From NCBI GenBank assembly GCA_003062205.1, contig PQCP01000102.1, forward strand, positions 52,501 to 102,389: DNA of 49,889 nt, read 5' to 3'. The translations under genes were made by a program, and so were the position numbers. The stretch is from Candidatus Sedimenticola endophacoides (GTDB taxonomy: Bacteria; Pseudomonadota; Gammaproteobacteria; Chromatiales; Chromatiaceae). Each line of letters begins with the position of its first letter. The stretch's first letter is position 1. Shown here in pieces: positions 1 to 10,530 of the stretch. A model generated the notes under the pieces. The model saw only the letters and a list, made by a program, of their open reading frames with translations, made no database searches and had not been told where the DNA came from.

Positions 1-2030
<2,030 letters not shown>

Positions 2031-2162
2031 ATAACACCCAAAGGCTTTGGCCTGAGGTGTTGTGGACAATCCAACAAATGTAACAACCCTAGGTTCGAAC
2101 CTGAGATACAATCTGACCAGATGATGCGAGGCGCGCGCAGGCGCGACGAGCACAACAGTTTG

Positions 2163-2278
2163 TCTGGCGGCCATAGAGCACTGGTACCACCTGATCCCAT
2201 CTCGAACTCAGAAGTGAAACGGTGTATCGCCGATGATAGTGTGGGGCCTCCCCATGTGAAAGTAGGTCACTGCCAGAC
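2163..2278 (+). rRNA. rrf: 5S ribosomal RNA
   Basis: A sequence of about 116 nt opens with TGTCTGGCGGCCATAG and closes with CTGCCAGAC, whose ends pair to form helix I. The conserved CCCATCTCGAACTCAGAAGTGAAAC-type core lies between. It follows the 23S gene by about 130 bp with no tRNA in the spacer and is followed at once by a strong terminator, so it ends this rRNA operon. Confidence 0.96.
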
Positions 2279-2287
2279 TTTAAACCC

Positions 2288-2325
2288 AAACAGCCCTGTC
2301 GGCTTCGCCGGCGGGGCTGTTTTCT
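2288..2325 (+). terminator. Rho-independent terminator of the rRNA operon
   Basis: An inverted repeat, AAACAGCCC(TGTCGGC) TTCG (CCGGCG)GGGCTGTTT, carries a stable UUCG-type loop and is followed by TTTCTTTT. It lies about 10 bp after the 5S gene. Confidence 0.9.
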
Positions 2326-2486
2326 TTTGCGCTTGCGAAACGGGACTGGCCAACCCAGGAAATCCCCGGCAAACCCAAGCCGCCCTCAGAACACCCGCTC
2401 CAGATAGCAGCGCGCCGCGCCGGCGCGGTTGGGCTTGCTGTTGCAACCGGGTATGATTCCCCCAGTAACCTTTTTCAGGCGCAACG

Positions 2487-2966
2487 ATGTTTCGGCAGCT
2501 CTCTACCCTATTCAATTTGTATTCTCCAGAGGCCATGGATGAATCCCATGACGATCTATGCAGGCATGAGACGCGCCTGGCAACCGCTGCCCTGCTGGTC
2601 GAGGTTGCGCGCTCCGATGAGGATTTCGATAGGACCGAGCGTAGCACTCTGCTCGGTCTCCTGGAGCGGGAGTATGGCCTCTCACAGGTCGAGTGCGGGG
2701 CCTTGTTGGACCTGGCCGAGGGGCGGGTTGAGGCATCGATCTCCCTTGATGAGTTCACCCGCCTCATCGACAGGAACTTTTCACCCGACAGAAAACGGCA
2801 TGTGATGGAGCTGTTATGGCGCATCGCCTGTGCCGACGGGCGGATCGATAAGTATGAAGAGCATCTGATTCGCAGGATTGCCGACTTGATCCATGTTCCC
2901 CACCGCGTCTTCATTCAGGCAAAGTTGCGGGTGCAGGAGCAGCTCGGCGGTGGGGTGCTGGGATGA
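2487..2966 (+). CDS. TerB-like (tellurite resistance TerB / DjlA-type) helical protein
   Basis: 159 aa, soluble, with no signal peptide or membrane segment. Two acidic repeats typical of the TerB fold are visible: ARSDEDFDRTE (residues 41-51) and ACADGRIDKYEE (114-125). In known TerB proteins such motifs sit in helical hairpins and can bind metal. The partner and function are unknown. Its stop overlaps the start of the M61 peptidase gene (ATGA at 2963-2966), so the two are very likely co-transcribed and translationally coupled. The ribosome binding site is weak. The family assignment is good, but the role in tellurite resistance known for some members should not be assumed. Confidence 0.8.
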   Translation: MFRQLSTLFNLYSPEAMDESHDDLCRHETRLATAALLVEVARSDEDFDRTERSTLLGLLEREYGLSQVECGALLDLAEGRVEASISLDEFTRLIDRNFSPDRKRHVMELLWRIACADGRIDKYEEHLIRRIADLIHVPHRVFIQAKLRVQEQLGGGVLG

Positions 2967-4776
2967 TTGAGTATAGTGTGCTGCCGCTACATCCCGAGGC
3001 GCACATTTATGCAGTGGGATTACGGTTGAATGGCCCTTTCCCCAATGGACTGACACTATCGCTTCCGGCATGGATCCCCGGCAGCTACATGATCAGGGAT
3101 TTCGCGAAAAACATTACCAGCATCCGTGCCGCTTGTACGGGTGACACGGTAGCGATGGAGAAGCGAGACAAGCAGACCTGGGTGGTGGGGCCTTGCGACG
3201 GCGTACTCAACATAAACTATCGCGTCTATGCCTGGGATCTCTCGGTGCGCGGCGCTCATCTCGATACATTGCACGGATATTTTAACGGGACCAGCCTCTT
3301 TCTTCGTGTACACGGCCATGAGGATCAGCCCTGCCGGGTCAGCATTTATCCTCCCGAGGGGCAGAATTACACAGATTGGCGCATCGCCACGACCCTGAAG
3401 CGCGAGCAGGATGCCCCCCTCGCGTTTGGCGATTTTCTGGCCCGTGACTATGCGGATCTGATCGATCATCCGGTGGAGATGGGAAGCTTCGACTATGCAA
3501 CTTTCGATGTGGGCGGAGTCGAACACGCGGTCGCCCTGAGTGGCCGGCACCGGGCGGATATGCAGCGTCTGTGCACCGATCTGCAACGGGTGTCTGCACA
3601 CAGCAGATTGCCCTGTTTGGCGAACTGCCGCCCATGGATCGCTATCTTTTTCAGGTCATGGCGGTGGGCGATGGCTACGGGGGACTGGAGCATCGCAGCT
3701 CCACTTCCCTCTTGTGCAAGCGTGACGATCTGCCGAAATTCGGAGAGAAAGAGCCGGGGGATGGTTATCGGCAGTTTCTTGGGCTTGCCAGCCACGAGTA
3801 CTTTCATCTCTGGAATGTAAAACGAATCCGGCCGAAGCGGTTGATGCAGGCGGATCTGACCCGGGAGGTGTATACCGGGCTGCTATGGGCATTCGAGGGG
3901 ATCACCTCCTATTATGATGACTTGATGCTGGTGCGTGCGGGGTTGATCAAACGTGAACGTTATCTGGAGCTGCTGGCACGGACGGCGACCCGTGTGATGC
4001 GCACATCAGGGCGCCGGTTGCAGAGTGTTGCGGAATCGAGTTTTGACGCCTGGACAAAATTCTACAAACAGGATGAAAACGCCCCTAACGCCATCGTCAG
4101 CTACTATGCCAAGGGGGCGCTGGTCGCCCTCGCGCTTGACCTTACCCTGCGCGAACGCTGCGCCGGTGTCTGCACGCTCGATCATGTGATGCGCGCGCTG
4201 TGGCAGGAGCATGGGCGTACTGATCAGGGTGTTGGGGAGTCAGAGTTGGAGCGCATGGTCGAACAGGTCAGCGGCCTTGATCTGAAGGCGTTTTTCGATC
4301 TCGCGGTCCGCGGCACCGGGGATCTTCCGTTGCAGGAGCTACTGGCGACAGTGGGTGTCGGCTATCGCCTGCGGCCGGCCAGGGATACCGCCGATCAGGG
4401 TGGGTACAGTAAACCAGCCGGTGGGGAGGCAGGTGCTCCGCGCAGTGTGCTGGGCGGGCGCTGCCAGGCCGCCGATGGTGGAGCCAGGGTCACCCATGTG
4501 TTTGATGCGGGTGCTGCCCAGGCGGCGGGAGTCGCGGCGGGCGATCTCATCATCGCCATTGATGAAATCCGGGTGTGCGCGGAGAACATCGATGATCTGA
4601 TCGCCGCGCTGGGGCCTGAAGAGCGGGTGTCGATGCACCTGTTTCGCCGGGATGAACTGCTGTGCCTCGACTTCCAGCCCCGGATCGCGCCGAAGGATAC
4701 CTGCGATCTGTGGCTACTGGATGGGGTCGGCGGACCGGTTCGCAAGCGGCGCGAAGCGTGGCTCGGCGCGCTCTGA
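2963..4776 (+). pseudogene. M61-family glycyl aminopeptidase with PDZ domain, interrupted by a frameshift
   Basis: M61 peptidases have an N-terminal beta domain, a thermolysin-like catalytic domain with HExxH zinc motif, and a C-terminal PDZ domain. The first frame (from 2963) covers the N-terminal domain to about residue 209. Homology then continues in another frame, with HEYFH at 3793-3807 (zinc ligands and catalytic Glu) and a PDZ domain near 4480-4620 (GVAAGDLIIAIDE). The switch falls at about 3586-3593, where one missing base would explain it. Both halves look well preserved and full length together (about 600 aa). This fits a very recent mutation or a sequencing error better than an old pseudogene. 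No slippery heptamer suggests programmed shifting. Confidence 0.8.
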
Positions 4777-4796
4777 ATCGCGGGTATAATCGGCAC

Positions 4797-5786
4797 ATGA
4801 ACCCAGACTATACGATCATACGCCTGCTGGCTGATGGCCGCTTTCACTCCGGCGAGGGACTGGCCGCACGCCTGGGGATCAGCCGCGCTTCGGTCTGGAA
4901 GCGCTTGCGGCAGGTGGAACAACAACTCGGTCTCGATATTCACGCCGTCAGGGGCAGGGGCTACAGGCTGGCCCAGCCTCTGGAACTGCTTGATGAGGCG
5001 TTGCTCCGGGCCGGACTCGAACGTTCCGTGCTGGAGCGTATCGACCGGATCGATCTGCATGACCACCTCGATTCCACCAACAGCTACCTGATGGGGCTTG
5101 CTCCAGAGCAGCAGCATCCGGTGCAGGTCTGTCTCGCTGAGTTACAGACTGCTGGACGGGGACGCAGGGGCCGGGCGTGGGTCTCCCCCTACGGCTGCAA
5201 CATCTACCTCTCTATCGGCTGGCTCTATCCGATGGGACCGGGCCACCTCAGTGGATTGAGCCTGCTGGCGGGGATCGCGGTGGTGCGGGCACTGGAGTCG
5301 CTGGGGATCGAGGGGGCTGGTCTAAAGTGGCCAAACGACATCCTGTGGGAGGGTCGCAAGCTGGCGGGTCTTCTGCTGGAGGTGTCGGGAGAGCATGCGG
5401 GGCCGAGTCGCGTGGTGCTCGGGCTGGGGTTCAATTTACGGCTGTCCCAGGAGGCCGCCCGCGCCATTGATCAGCCCTGGATCGATCTGGCCTCGATACC
5501 CGGTAGCGCCGGCATCGGGCGCAACCGCCTGGCGGCGCAGCTGTTGAATCAGCTGATCGCAATGCTCGGGCGTTTTGAGGGCGAAGGTCTGGCCCCCTGG
5601 GTGGAGGAGTGGACGCGCCTCGACCTCTACTATGGTCAGCCGGTGATCCTGCAGATGGGGCAGCGGCGGGTGGCGGGTGTGCACCAGGGGATCGATCACT
5701 CCGGCGCGCTGTTGCTGGAGAGTCAGGGTGCTCTACAGACCTTCCATGGCGGTGAGATCAGCCTGCGCCCGGGAGGTGCCGGGTGA
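4797..5786 (+). CDS. birA: Biotin-[acetyl-CoA-carboxylase] ligase / biotin operon repressor
   Basis: 329 aa. BirA activates biotin as biotinyl-AMP and transfers it to the AccB carrier. The N-terminal 60 residues form a winged helix (LAARLGISRASVWKRL), so this is the bifunctional class that can also repress biotin genes. The central domain has the biotin-binding GRGRRGRAW loop (about residue 119) and KWPNDI (about 176), and a small C-terminal domain follows. The ATG at 4797 is chosen because the winged helix begins there; the frame is open further upstream without homology. A TATAAT lies only 6 bp before the ATG. The stop overlaps coaX (GTGA), forming a birA-coaX-SPOR operon. Confidence 0.95.
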   Translation: MNPDYTIIRLLADGRFHSGEGLAARLGISRASVWKRLRQVEQQLGLDIHAVRGRGYRLAQPLELLDEALLRAGLERSVLERIDRIDLHDHLDSTNSYLMGLAPEQQHPVQVCLAELQTAGRGRRGRAWVSPYGCNIYLSIGWLYPMGPGHLSGLSLLAGIAVVRALESLGIEGAGLKWPNDILWEGRKLAGLLLEVSGEHAGPSRVVLGLGFNLRLSQEAARAIDQPWIDLASIPGSAGIGRNRLAAQLLNQLIAMLGRFEGEGLAPWVEEWTRLDLYYGQPVILQMGQRRVAGVHQGIDHSGALLLESQGALQTFHGGEISLRPGGAG

Positions 5787-6532
5787 ACCTGTTGTTGATG
5801 GATATCGGCAATACCAACCTCAAGGTGGCCCGGATGGAGGGCGGTGCCAGGGGCAAGCCGCTCAGCTTCAGGCATAATGGGCGCTGTATCGCAGAGCTTT
5901 GCGACGAGCGCCTGGCCGATTTCGAGCCGCCCGGGGCGTTGTTCGTGGCCAATGTGGCCGGCGCGGCGCTGGAGCGGACCCTGTGCGACTGGACACGAAA
6001 CCAGTGGGGGATTGAGCCGCAGTTTTTGCGCTCGCCGCAGGCGGCCCTGGGGGTGAGCAATGGCTACCAGACGCCCCACCAGCTGGGTATCGATCGCTGG
6101 CTTACCCTGGTGGCTGCCCATGCGCGTTGGTCGGCCCCGGTCTGTATTGTCGATTGCGGCACTGCGGTCACCATCGATGTGATGAGCGCCCAGGGATGCC
6201 ACCATGGAGGGGTGATCCTGCCCGGCTTCAATCTGATGCGCGAGGCGTTGCTCGGGCGCACGCGCATTCCGCGTATCGGGATGGGGGATGTGGAAGGGAC
6301 GCTGGGGCGTGATACCGCAAGCGCCGTGGCCGCGGGGACGCTGCATGCGGTGGCGGCCCTGGTCGAGCGGATCGCCGAGCGCTCCCTGGCGGAGCAGGCG
6401 GCTCAGCTCAAGCTGATTCTGACCGGTAGCGATGCAGCGTTGCTGAGGCCCCTGCTGGAGTCTCCGGCGGAACTGGTTCCCGATCTGGTGATGGAGGGGT
6501 TGGCCCTGATGGCAGAGGAGATGTCCAACTGA
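5783..6532 (+). CDS. coaX: Type III pantothenate kinase
   Basis: 249 aa, usual length. It phosphorylates pantothenate as the first step of coenzyme A synthesis and belongs to the acetate/sugar kinase-Hsp70-actin fold. The N-terminal phosphate loop DIGNTNLK (residues 7-14) and the second motif DCGTAVTIDV (about 124-133) are present. The GTG start lies inside the birA stop codon. The stop in turn overlaps the ATG of the next gene, so all three are translationally coupled. birA-coaX adjacency is common in proteobacteria. Type III kinases need a monovalent cation and are not feedback-inhibited by CoA, which is family knowledge. Confidence 0.95.
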   Translation: MNLLLMDIGNTNLKVARMEGGARGKPLSFRHNGRCIAELCDERLADFEPPGALFVANVAGAALERTLCDWTRNQWGIEPQFLRSPQAALGVSNGYQTPHQLGIDRWLTLVAAHARWSAPVCIVDCGTAVTIDVMSAQGCHHGGVILPGFNLMREALLGRTRIPRIGMGDVEGTLGRDTASAVAAGTLHAVAALVERIAERSLAEQAAQLKLILTGSDAALLRPLLESPAELVPDLVMEGLALMAEEMSN

Positions 6533-7509
6533 TGCGCTGGCTATTTTTACTTCTGGTTCTGGTCAATTTGGCGATCTACCTGTGGGGGGTGCAGATCCAG
6601 GCGCCAACCGAGCAGTCCGCTATTGTGATCGAACCGGCGGTGGGAGAGCTGCGTCTGCTCTCGGAGGCCGGTGATGTAGCGCACTCTCCTGTCCCCTTCA
6701 CAGAGATCGCGGCGGCACCGGTCGAACCCCAGGCGCCGGCCAATCTTCCGGCAGCGCCACCCGATGAGACGCATACCGATCAGGTCATGCCTGAGAAGTC
6801 GCCCACGGCGGCTGTCACTCCCGAACCCGCCGGGCAGGAGGGTGCAGAGCGGGAGGTGGTTCCGGCCCAGGCGGAAGCGCTGCCCCACGCGGATCTTGAG
6901 CAAACGGCCGTTGCAGAAACGGCGGCGCGGGGGGGGGCGGATTTCGTGGTCCCGGCTCCGGCACCTGGTGAGCCCGCCAGCACCCCGAATGCTGAGGCAC
7001 TGGCCCCGGCTGCACCGGTGGCTCAGGCCGAGCAGCCCTATTGCGGAACCCTGGGTCCTGTTGAAACCCGTACCCAGGCGCAAAGTCTCTCGGTGGAGTT
7101 GATCGCTGACGGGATGGATGCCACCGTGCGCCAGCGTGGTGTGCAGCGGACCACCGGCTACTGGGTGATGTTGCCGCCGTTCGCCAGCCGCGAAGCGGCG
7201 ATTGCCCGCTTCGACAGCATTAAGGCTACGGGTATCAACGACATGAAACGCTTCGTCCAGGGGCGCTACCGGAACGGTATCTCATTCGGTCTGTTCTCGC
7301 AGCAGGAAAACGCCCTGAACCGGCAACGGGCCCTGAAGGCACGGGGCATTGATGTGGTGCTTGTATCCCGAAGTGTCGAGGCCGATGAATATTATGTGGA
7401 TTTCGAGGCGGTTGGCGCCACTTTTGCTCAGGTTCAAGAAAAGTTGAACAAGAGGTATCCGCAGCGAAAAATAACCGAGCAGGCCTGTCCGCACATTGTA
7501 AGCCGCTGA
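6532..7509 (+). CDS. SPOR-domain inner-membrane protein
   Basis: 325 aa. An N-terminal membrane segment (residues 1-20, MRWLFLLLVLVNLAIYLW) is followed by a long Pro/Ala/Glu-rich periplasmic linker (about 30-165) and a C-terminal SPOR domain (about 210-295). SPOR domains bind peptidoglycan stripped of stem peptides, mainly at division sites. The protein is therefore predicted to be an anchored septal or cell-wall protein, without a catalytic domain. The ATG overlaps the coaX stop. The 3' end holds the promoter of the downstream tRNA-Thr. It resembles the SPOR protein often found after coaX in gammaproteobacteria; the exact partner is unknown. Confidence 0.85.
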   Translation: MRWLFLLLVLVNLAIYLWGVQIQAPTEQSAIVIEPAVGELRLLSEAGDVAHSPVPFTEIAAAPVEPQAPANLPAAPPDETHTDQVMPEKSPTAAVTPEPAGQEGAEREVVPAQAEALPHADLEQTAVAETAARGGADFVVPAPAPGEPASTPNAEALAPAAPVAQAEQPYCGTLGPVETRTQAQSLSVELIADGMDATVRQRGVQRTTGYWVMLPPFASREAAIARFDSIKATGINDMKRFVQGRYRNGISFGLFSQQENALNRQRALKARGIDVVLVSRSVEADEYYVDFEAVGATFAQVQEKLNKRYPQRKITEQACPHIVSR

Positions 7510-7524
7510 CGATTCTTCTAGAAT
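7496..7524 (+). promoter_or_regulatory. Sigma-70 promoter of tRNA-Thr
   Basis: TTGTAA (7496-7501), a 17-bp spacer and TAGAAT (7519-7524) precede the tRNA by 20 bp and overlap the end of the SPOR gene. Confidence 0.65.
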
Positions 7525-7544
7525 AGCGCCCTCTGGGCATCTGA

Positions 7545-7620
7545 GCCGGCGTAGCTCAGCTGGTAGAGCAGCTGATTTGTAATCAGCTGGTCGGGGGTTC
7601 GAATCCTCTCGCCGGCTCCA
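7545..7620 (+). tRNA. tRNA-Thr (anticodon TGT)
   Basis: A 76-nt cloverleaf. Acceptor GCCGGCG pairs with CGCCGGC, the anticodon stem is GCTGA/TCAGC with loop TTTGTAA, and the T-arm contains GGTTCGAATCC. CCA is encoded. The anticodon TGT reads ACA and other ACN codons. Confidence 0.97.
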
Positions 7621-7725
7621 TTTTCCTCTCCATGCCCCGTGGCAACCCTCAGGCGGGGCCGTTTGGGTGGAAACTCGGCGCGCTTTCCCCTATCCTTCCG
7701 CCATTTCTCCTCGGGATAAATCATC

Positions 7726-8817
7726 ATGGGTTTTAAATGCGGAATTGTCGGACTGCCGAATGTGGGCAAGTCCACCCTATTCAATGCCTTGACGCAGGCG
7801 ACCATTGCCGCCGAGAACTATCCGTTCTGTACCATCGACCCCAACGTGGGGGTGGTGCCGGTGGCCGATCCGCGCCAGGATGTGATCGCGGAGATCGTCC
7901 AGCCCAAGAGCATCGTTCCCACCACCATGCAGTTTGTTGATATCGCAGGTCTGGTGGCGGGTGCCTCACGGGGCGAGGGGTTGGGCAACAAATTTCTGGA
8001 AAACATCCGCGAGACAGACGCCATCTGTCAGGTGGTGCGCTGCTTTGAGAATGATGATGTGGTGCATGTGGCCGGCAAGGTCGACCCGATCAACGATATC
8101 GAGGTGATCAATACCGAACTGGCCCTGGCCGATATGGAGACGGTCGGCAAAGCGCTGGACAAGGTGGTCCGCCAGGCGAAGACCGGCGACAAGAAGGTGC
8201 TTGCCCAGAAGGCACTGCTGGAAAGGGTCAAGGGGCACCTGGACGAAGGCCATCCGGTGCGCTCGCTGGGTCTCGCGGAGGAGGAGTCGGCCGCGATCCA
8301 TGATCTGCATCTGCTGACTGTCAAGCCCACGCTCTACATCGCCAATGTCTCCGAGGATGGGTTTGAGGACAATCCGCTGCTGGATGCCGTGGCCGACTAT
8401 GCCCATGCGGAGGGCTCGGAGGTGGTCCCCGTCTGTGCCGCCATCGAGGCCGAGCTGGCCGAACTCGATGCCGCCGAGCGGGATCTGTTCCTTGCCGACA
8501 TGGGGCTGGATGAACCCGGTTTGAACCGGGTGGTGCGCGCGGGTTACAAGCTGCTGGGACTGGAGACCTACTTTACCGCCGGTGTGAAGGAGGTGCGGGC
8601 CTGGACCATTCCGATCGGCGCTTCGGCACCCCAGGCGGCCGGTGTCATCCATAGTGATTTCGAGCGGGGCTTTATCCGGGCCGAGGTGATTGCCTACCCG
8701 GATTTTGTCGCCTGCAAGGGTGAGCAGGGTGCAAAGGAGGCCGGCAAACTACGCTCCGAGGGCAAGGACTATATCGTGCGCGACGGCGATGTCATCCACT
8801 TCCGCTTCAATGTCTAA
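7726..8817 (+). CDS. ychF: Redox-regulated ATPase/GTPase YchF (OLA1 family)
   Basis: 363 aa, the standard length. P-loop [10 protein letters not shown] (residues 8-17) is followed by the Obg-type G domain with a coiled-coil insertion and a C-terminal TGS domain ending in [10 protein letters not shown]. YchF binds ribosomes and prefers ATP over GTP; it is linked to stress and translation quality control. The start at 7726 is supported by the [13 protein letters not shown]-terminus and an upstream CTCGGG. It stands alone between two tRNA genes. In many gammaproteobacteria it follows pth; no pth is seen here. Confidence 0.97.
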   Translation: MGFKCGIVGLPNVGKSTLFNALTQATIAAENYPFCTIDPNVGVVPVADPRQDVIAEIVQPKSIVPTTMQFVDIAGLVAGASRGEGLGNKFLENIRETDAICQVVRCFENDDVVHVAGKVDPINDIEVINTELALADMETVGKALDKVVRQAKTGDKKVLAQKALLERVKGHLDEGHPVRSLGLAEEESAAIHDLHLLTVKPTLYIANVSEDGFEDNPLLDAVADYAHAEGSEVVPVCAAIEAELAELDAAERDLFLADMGLDEPGLNRVVRAGYKLLGLETYFTAGVKEVRAWTIPIGASAPQAAGVIHSDFERGFIRAEVIAYPDFVACKGEQGAKEAGKLRSEGKDYIVRDGDVIHFRFNV

Positions 8818-8904
8818 TTGACAGTCTTTTCCAGGGCTGAAGGGGCTTTTTTCTGCCGCTTTGTCATGCCGCCCCGCGCTTCTTCGGAAAATTCGGGGCG
8901 GGTG

Positions 8905-8933
8905 TTGACAGCCCCCGCATGGGCCGTTATATT
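8905..8933 (+). promoter_or_regulatory. Sigma-70 promoter of tRNA-Met
   Basis: A perfect -35 TTGACA (8905-8910), a 17-bp spacer and TATATT (8928-8933) lie 13 bp before the tRNA. The G/C-rich stretch between -10 and the start resembles a stringent discriminator. Confidence 0.85.
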
Positions 8934-8946
8934 CCCGGCCTCTAGC

Positions 8947-9023
8947 GGCTACGTAGCTCAGAAGGTTAGAGCGACGGACTCATAACCCGTAGGTCGGTGG
9001 TTCAATTCCACCCGTAGCCACCA
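8947..9023 (+). tRNA. Elongator tRNA-Met (anticodon CAT)
   Basis: 77 nt with encoded CCA. Acceptor GGCTACG/CGTAGCC, T-stem GGTGG/CCACC and anticodon loop CTCATAA are clear. The first acceptor pair G-C and overall sequence match elongator Met rather than initiator or tRNA-Ile2. The anticodon stem ACGGA/CCCGT has an A-C mismatch next to the loop; related genes usually have TCCGT. Confidence 0.9.
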
Positions 9024-9054
9024 CACATGGATCCGGGGCGGAAGCCTGGATCGA

Positions 9055-9083
9055 AAAAAGCCCGCAAGCCCGCGGGCTTTTTG
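9055..9083 (+). terminator. Rho-independent terminator after tRNA-Met
   Basis: AAAAAGCCCGC and GCGGGCTTTTT form an 11-bp perfect stem with a 6-nt loop, about 30 bp after the tRNA. It could act in both directions. Confidence 0.85.
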
Positions 9084-9269
9084 CTTTCTGTCGCCGTGGC
9101 TGGTCTCGCATATCCTCTCAGGGTCGGCTCATGGCTGTGCAGCATCCGAAAATTCAACAAGACCGCATCCGCTTTCCGTTGCCGCGGGATTATGCGCCGT
9201 GTGATCCGGTTGTTGGCGCGATCCCACCTTCGTGCGTGGAACCTCCCTCCTATAATGTATTCCCGGTGG

Positions 9270-9842
9270 TTATTTGGGGTCGAAACTGAACTTCTGCCCG
9301 GCAATGGTCGCCTCGTACATGAGACCCTTTTTGGGCAGGGTGAAGATGGCGACGCCGTTATCGTAACCGGCATCCGCCGATACGCCGGCGGTGAGGGCGA
9401 TGGCCGAGGCCTGGGCCCCCAGTTCGAAGTTGCCGCTGGTGAAGTTGTCCAGGGCGTGCTGGTCCTTGAAGAAGACGATCTCGGTATAGGCCTGCCCCCC
9501 CAATTGCAGGCCGATGGTCACCTGGGTGAGGGTGGAGGTGCCGATGAAGCGCCCTTTTTCATACACCTCTCCTTCGCCGTAGGCGCCTCCCAAAAACATC
9601 CCCGCCTTTCCCACGGTGGGAAACACCGCATAGCCGTGGGCCTTGTCGAAGAAGATCTGGATGCCGGGGTCACTGGCCTTGAGGTTTGCGATGGCCGTGT
9701 CGGTAGCCCGGCTGCCGCTCCTTTCGCTGTTCGATGACTCCTCTTTTCTGGGATCCCACCCCGCTCCTGCAGGGCCTGCAGCGATCAGAGTGAAGGCCAG
9801 CAGAGTGGCGAGCAGGGAGGTCGGGCGTGGTTTATTGTTCAT
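9270..9842 (-). CDS. YSC84-related (SYLF domain) secreted lipid-binding protein
   Basis: 190 aa. A signal peptide (residues 1-27, ending around AGPAGAG) precedes a SYLF/YSC84 domain, recognised by KAHGYAVFPTVGKAGMFLGG and QLGGQAYTEIVFF. In eukaryotes this domain binds phosphoinositides. The bacterial versions are periplasmic or outer-membrane associated and of unknown function. It is a single gene, convergent with the tRNA-Met terminator and divergent from the long intergenic region before amt. The start at 9842 fits the signal peptide; no further in-frame start is needed. Confidence 0.88.
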   Translation of the reverse strand: MNNKPRPTSLLATLLAFTLIAAGPAGAGWDPRKEESSNSERSGSRATDTAIANLKASDPGIQIFFDKAHGYAVFPTVGKAGMFLGGAYGEGEVYEKGRFIGTSTLTQVTIGLQLGGQAYTEIVFFKDQHALDNFTSGNFELGAQASAIALTAGVSADAGYDNGVAIFTLPKKGLMYEATIAGQKFSFDPK

Positions 9843-9935
9843 GGGGCGGCTCCGGTGAGTGGATTGGTGTGCTTAACCTGGATCCTTGGGTTCAGAACGG
9901 ATGCAGAGTGTAAGACGTCGGGGTCCCCCTGGAAT

Positions 9936-9991
9936 CAATAAATCTTAGCTTCCCCCTCAGGATAAGCGGGCATTTATTGACCGCGGGGGAA
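9936..9991 (+). other. Possible H-type pseudoknot
   Basis: Two interleaved inverted repeats are present. CAATAAAT (9936-9943) pairs with ATTTATTG (9972-9979), and TTCCCCC (9950-9956) pairs with GGGGGAA (9985-9991). Interleaving gives pseudoknot rather than nested topology. Whether it is transcribed is unknown. Confidence 0.3.
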
Positions 9992-10301
9992 TCAAGAACG
10001 CGCGCCATGCGGCGTCATGAACCCACGGTTACAGGTTCAAGTTTAGCCCGCACCGCTCACCGGGCATAGCGTTTGTGCGCGGCAAGCCATTGGGGTCCAG
10101 TGAAACGGCCCCGGTTTTCGCAGGGACCGTCGTCGCGTGGCGCGCCAATCAGGGATACTCCGGGCGTGCGGCTTCGGGAAGTGTCCGGCCAGGCCGCGCC
10201 AATCTACACTGGGCCTGGCGCCCGGATGCAAGTTTTGGGTGGCGCGCCGGAAACTTTTGCTTGTGCCCCGGGTCACAGGTAAACAGATGCCGTTATATTG
10301 T

Positions 10302-10402
10302 CTGCGGCACCTGGAGCCGGGATGGCTTCCGTTCATTTTGGAACTCCCTTCTGGACGCTGAGTCTGGTTCGCCGATGCCTGATCCGGGCATCGGCCTTTT
10401 TC
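10302..10402 (+). ncRNA. Candidate small RNA with GGA motifs
   Basis: About 100 nt lie between a TATATT -10-like element (10294-10299, weak -35) and a strong terminator (10371-10400), with no gene between them. The stretch contains four GGA triplets. One is in the loop of a hairpin, GGAGCC-GGGAT-GGCTTCC (10313-10330), the usual context of CsrA/RsmA sites. Nothing else precedes this terminator on the strand. It could be a CsrB/RsmY-like decoy or simply a processed leader; I recognise no known RNA family. Confidence 0.35.
10371..10402 (+). terminator. Rho-independent terminator
   Basis: GCCGATGCC and GGCATCGGC form a 9-bp stem around TGATCCG, followed by CTTTTTCTTT. Confidence 0.88.
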
Positions 10403-10436
10403 TTTGCACCAAAAACAGGCCTCAGGGTCGCTTTCC

Positions 10437-10451
10437 GCACAGTATCGGTGC
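10437..10451 (+). promoter_or_regulatory. NtrC-type enhancer site
   Basis: GCAC-N7-GTGC matches the dyad arms of NtrC (NRI) sites. It lies about 95 bp upstream of the predicted sigma-54 start. A half site, TTTGCACCA, lies at 10404-10412. Confidence 0.6.
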
Positions 10452-10514
10452 AGAGATTCTTATTAACTCACGGGTAAATCTCATTAGCTGTTGAATTCTC
10501 ATAAGAATATTCAG

Positions 10515-10530
10515 CGGCACGGGGATTGCT
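10515..10530 (+). promoter_or_regulatory. Sigma-54 promoter of the ammonium transporter gene
   Basis: CGGCAC-N5-TTGCT has the invariant GG (10516-10517) and GC (10528-10529) at the exact 10-bp spacing. The predicted start is near 10541, about 48 nt before the ATG. Confidence 0.78.

Noticed and set aside
2031..2162. tRNA in the 23S-5S spacer
   Set aside because: No cloverleaf can be formed; only a small ACACC...GGTGT hairpin is present.
3571..3620. Programmed -1 frameshift in the M61 gene
   Set aside because: No slippery heptamer or downstream pseudoknot is evident, and the family does not use frameshifting.
9241..9260. Promoter TATAAT at 9251 driving transcription antisense to the YSC84 gene
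   Set aside because: No -35 at suitable spacing and no supporting product.
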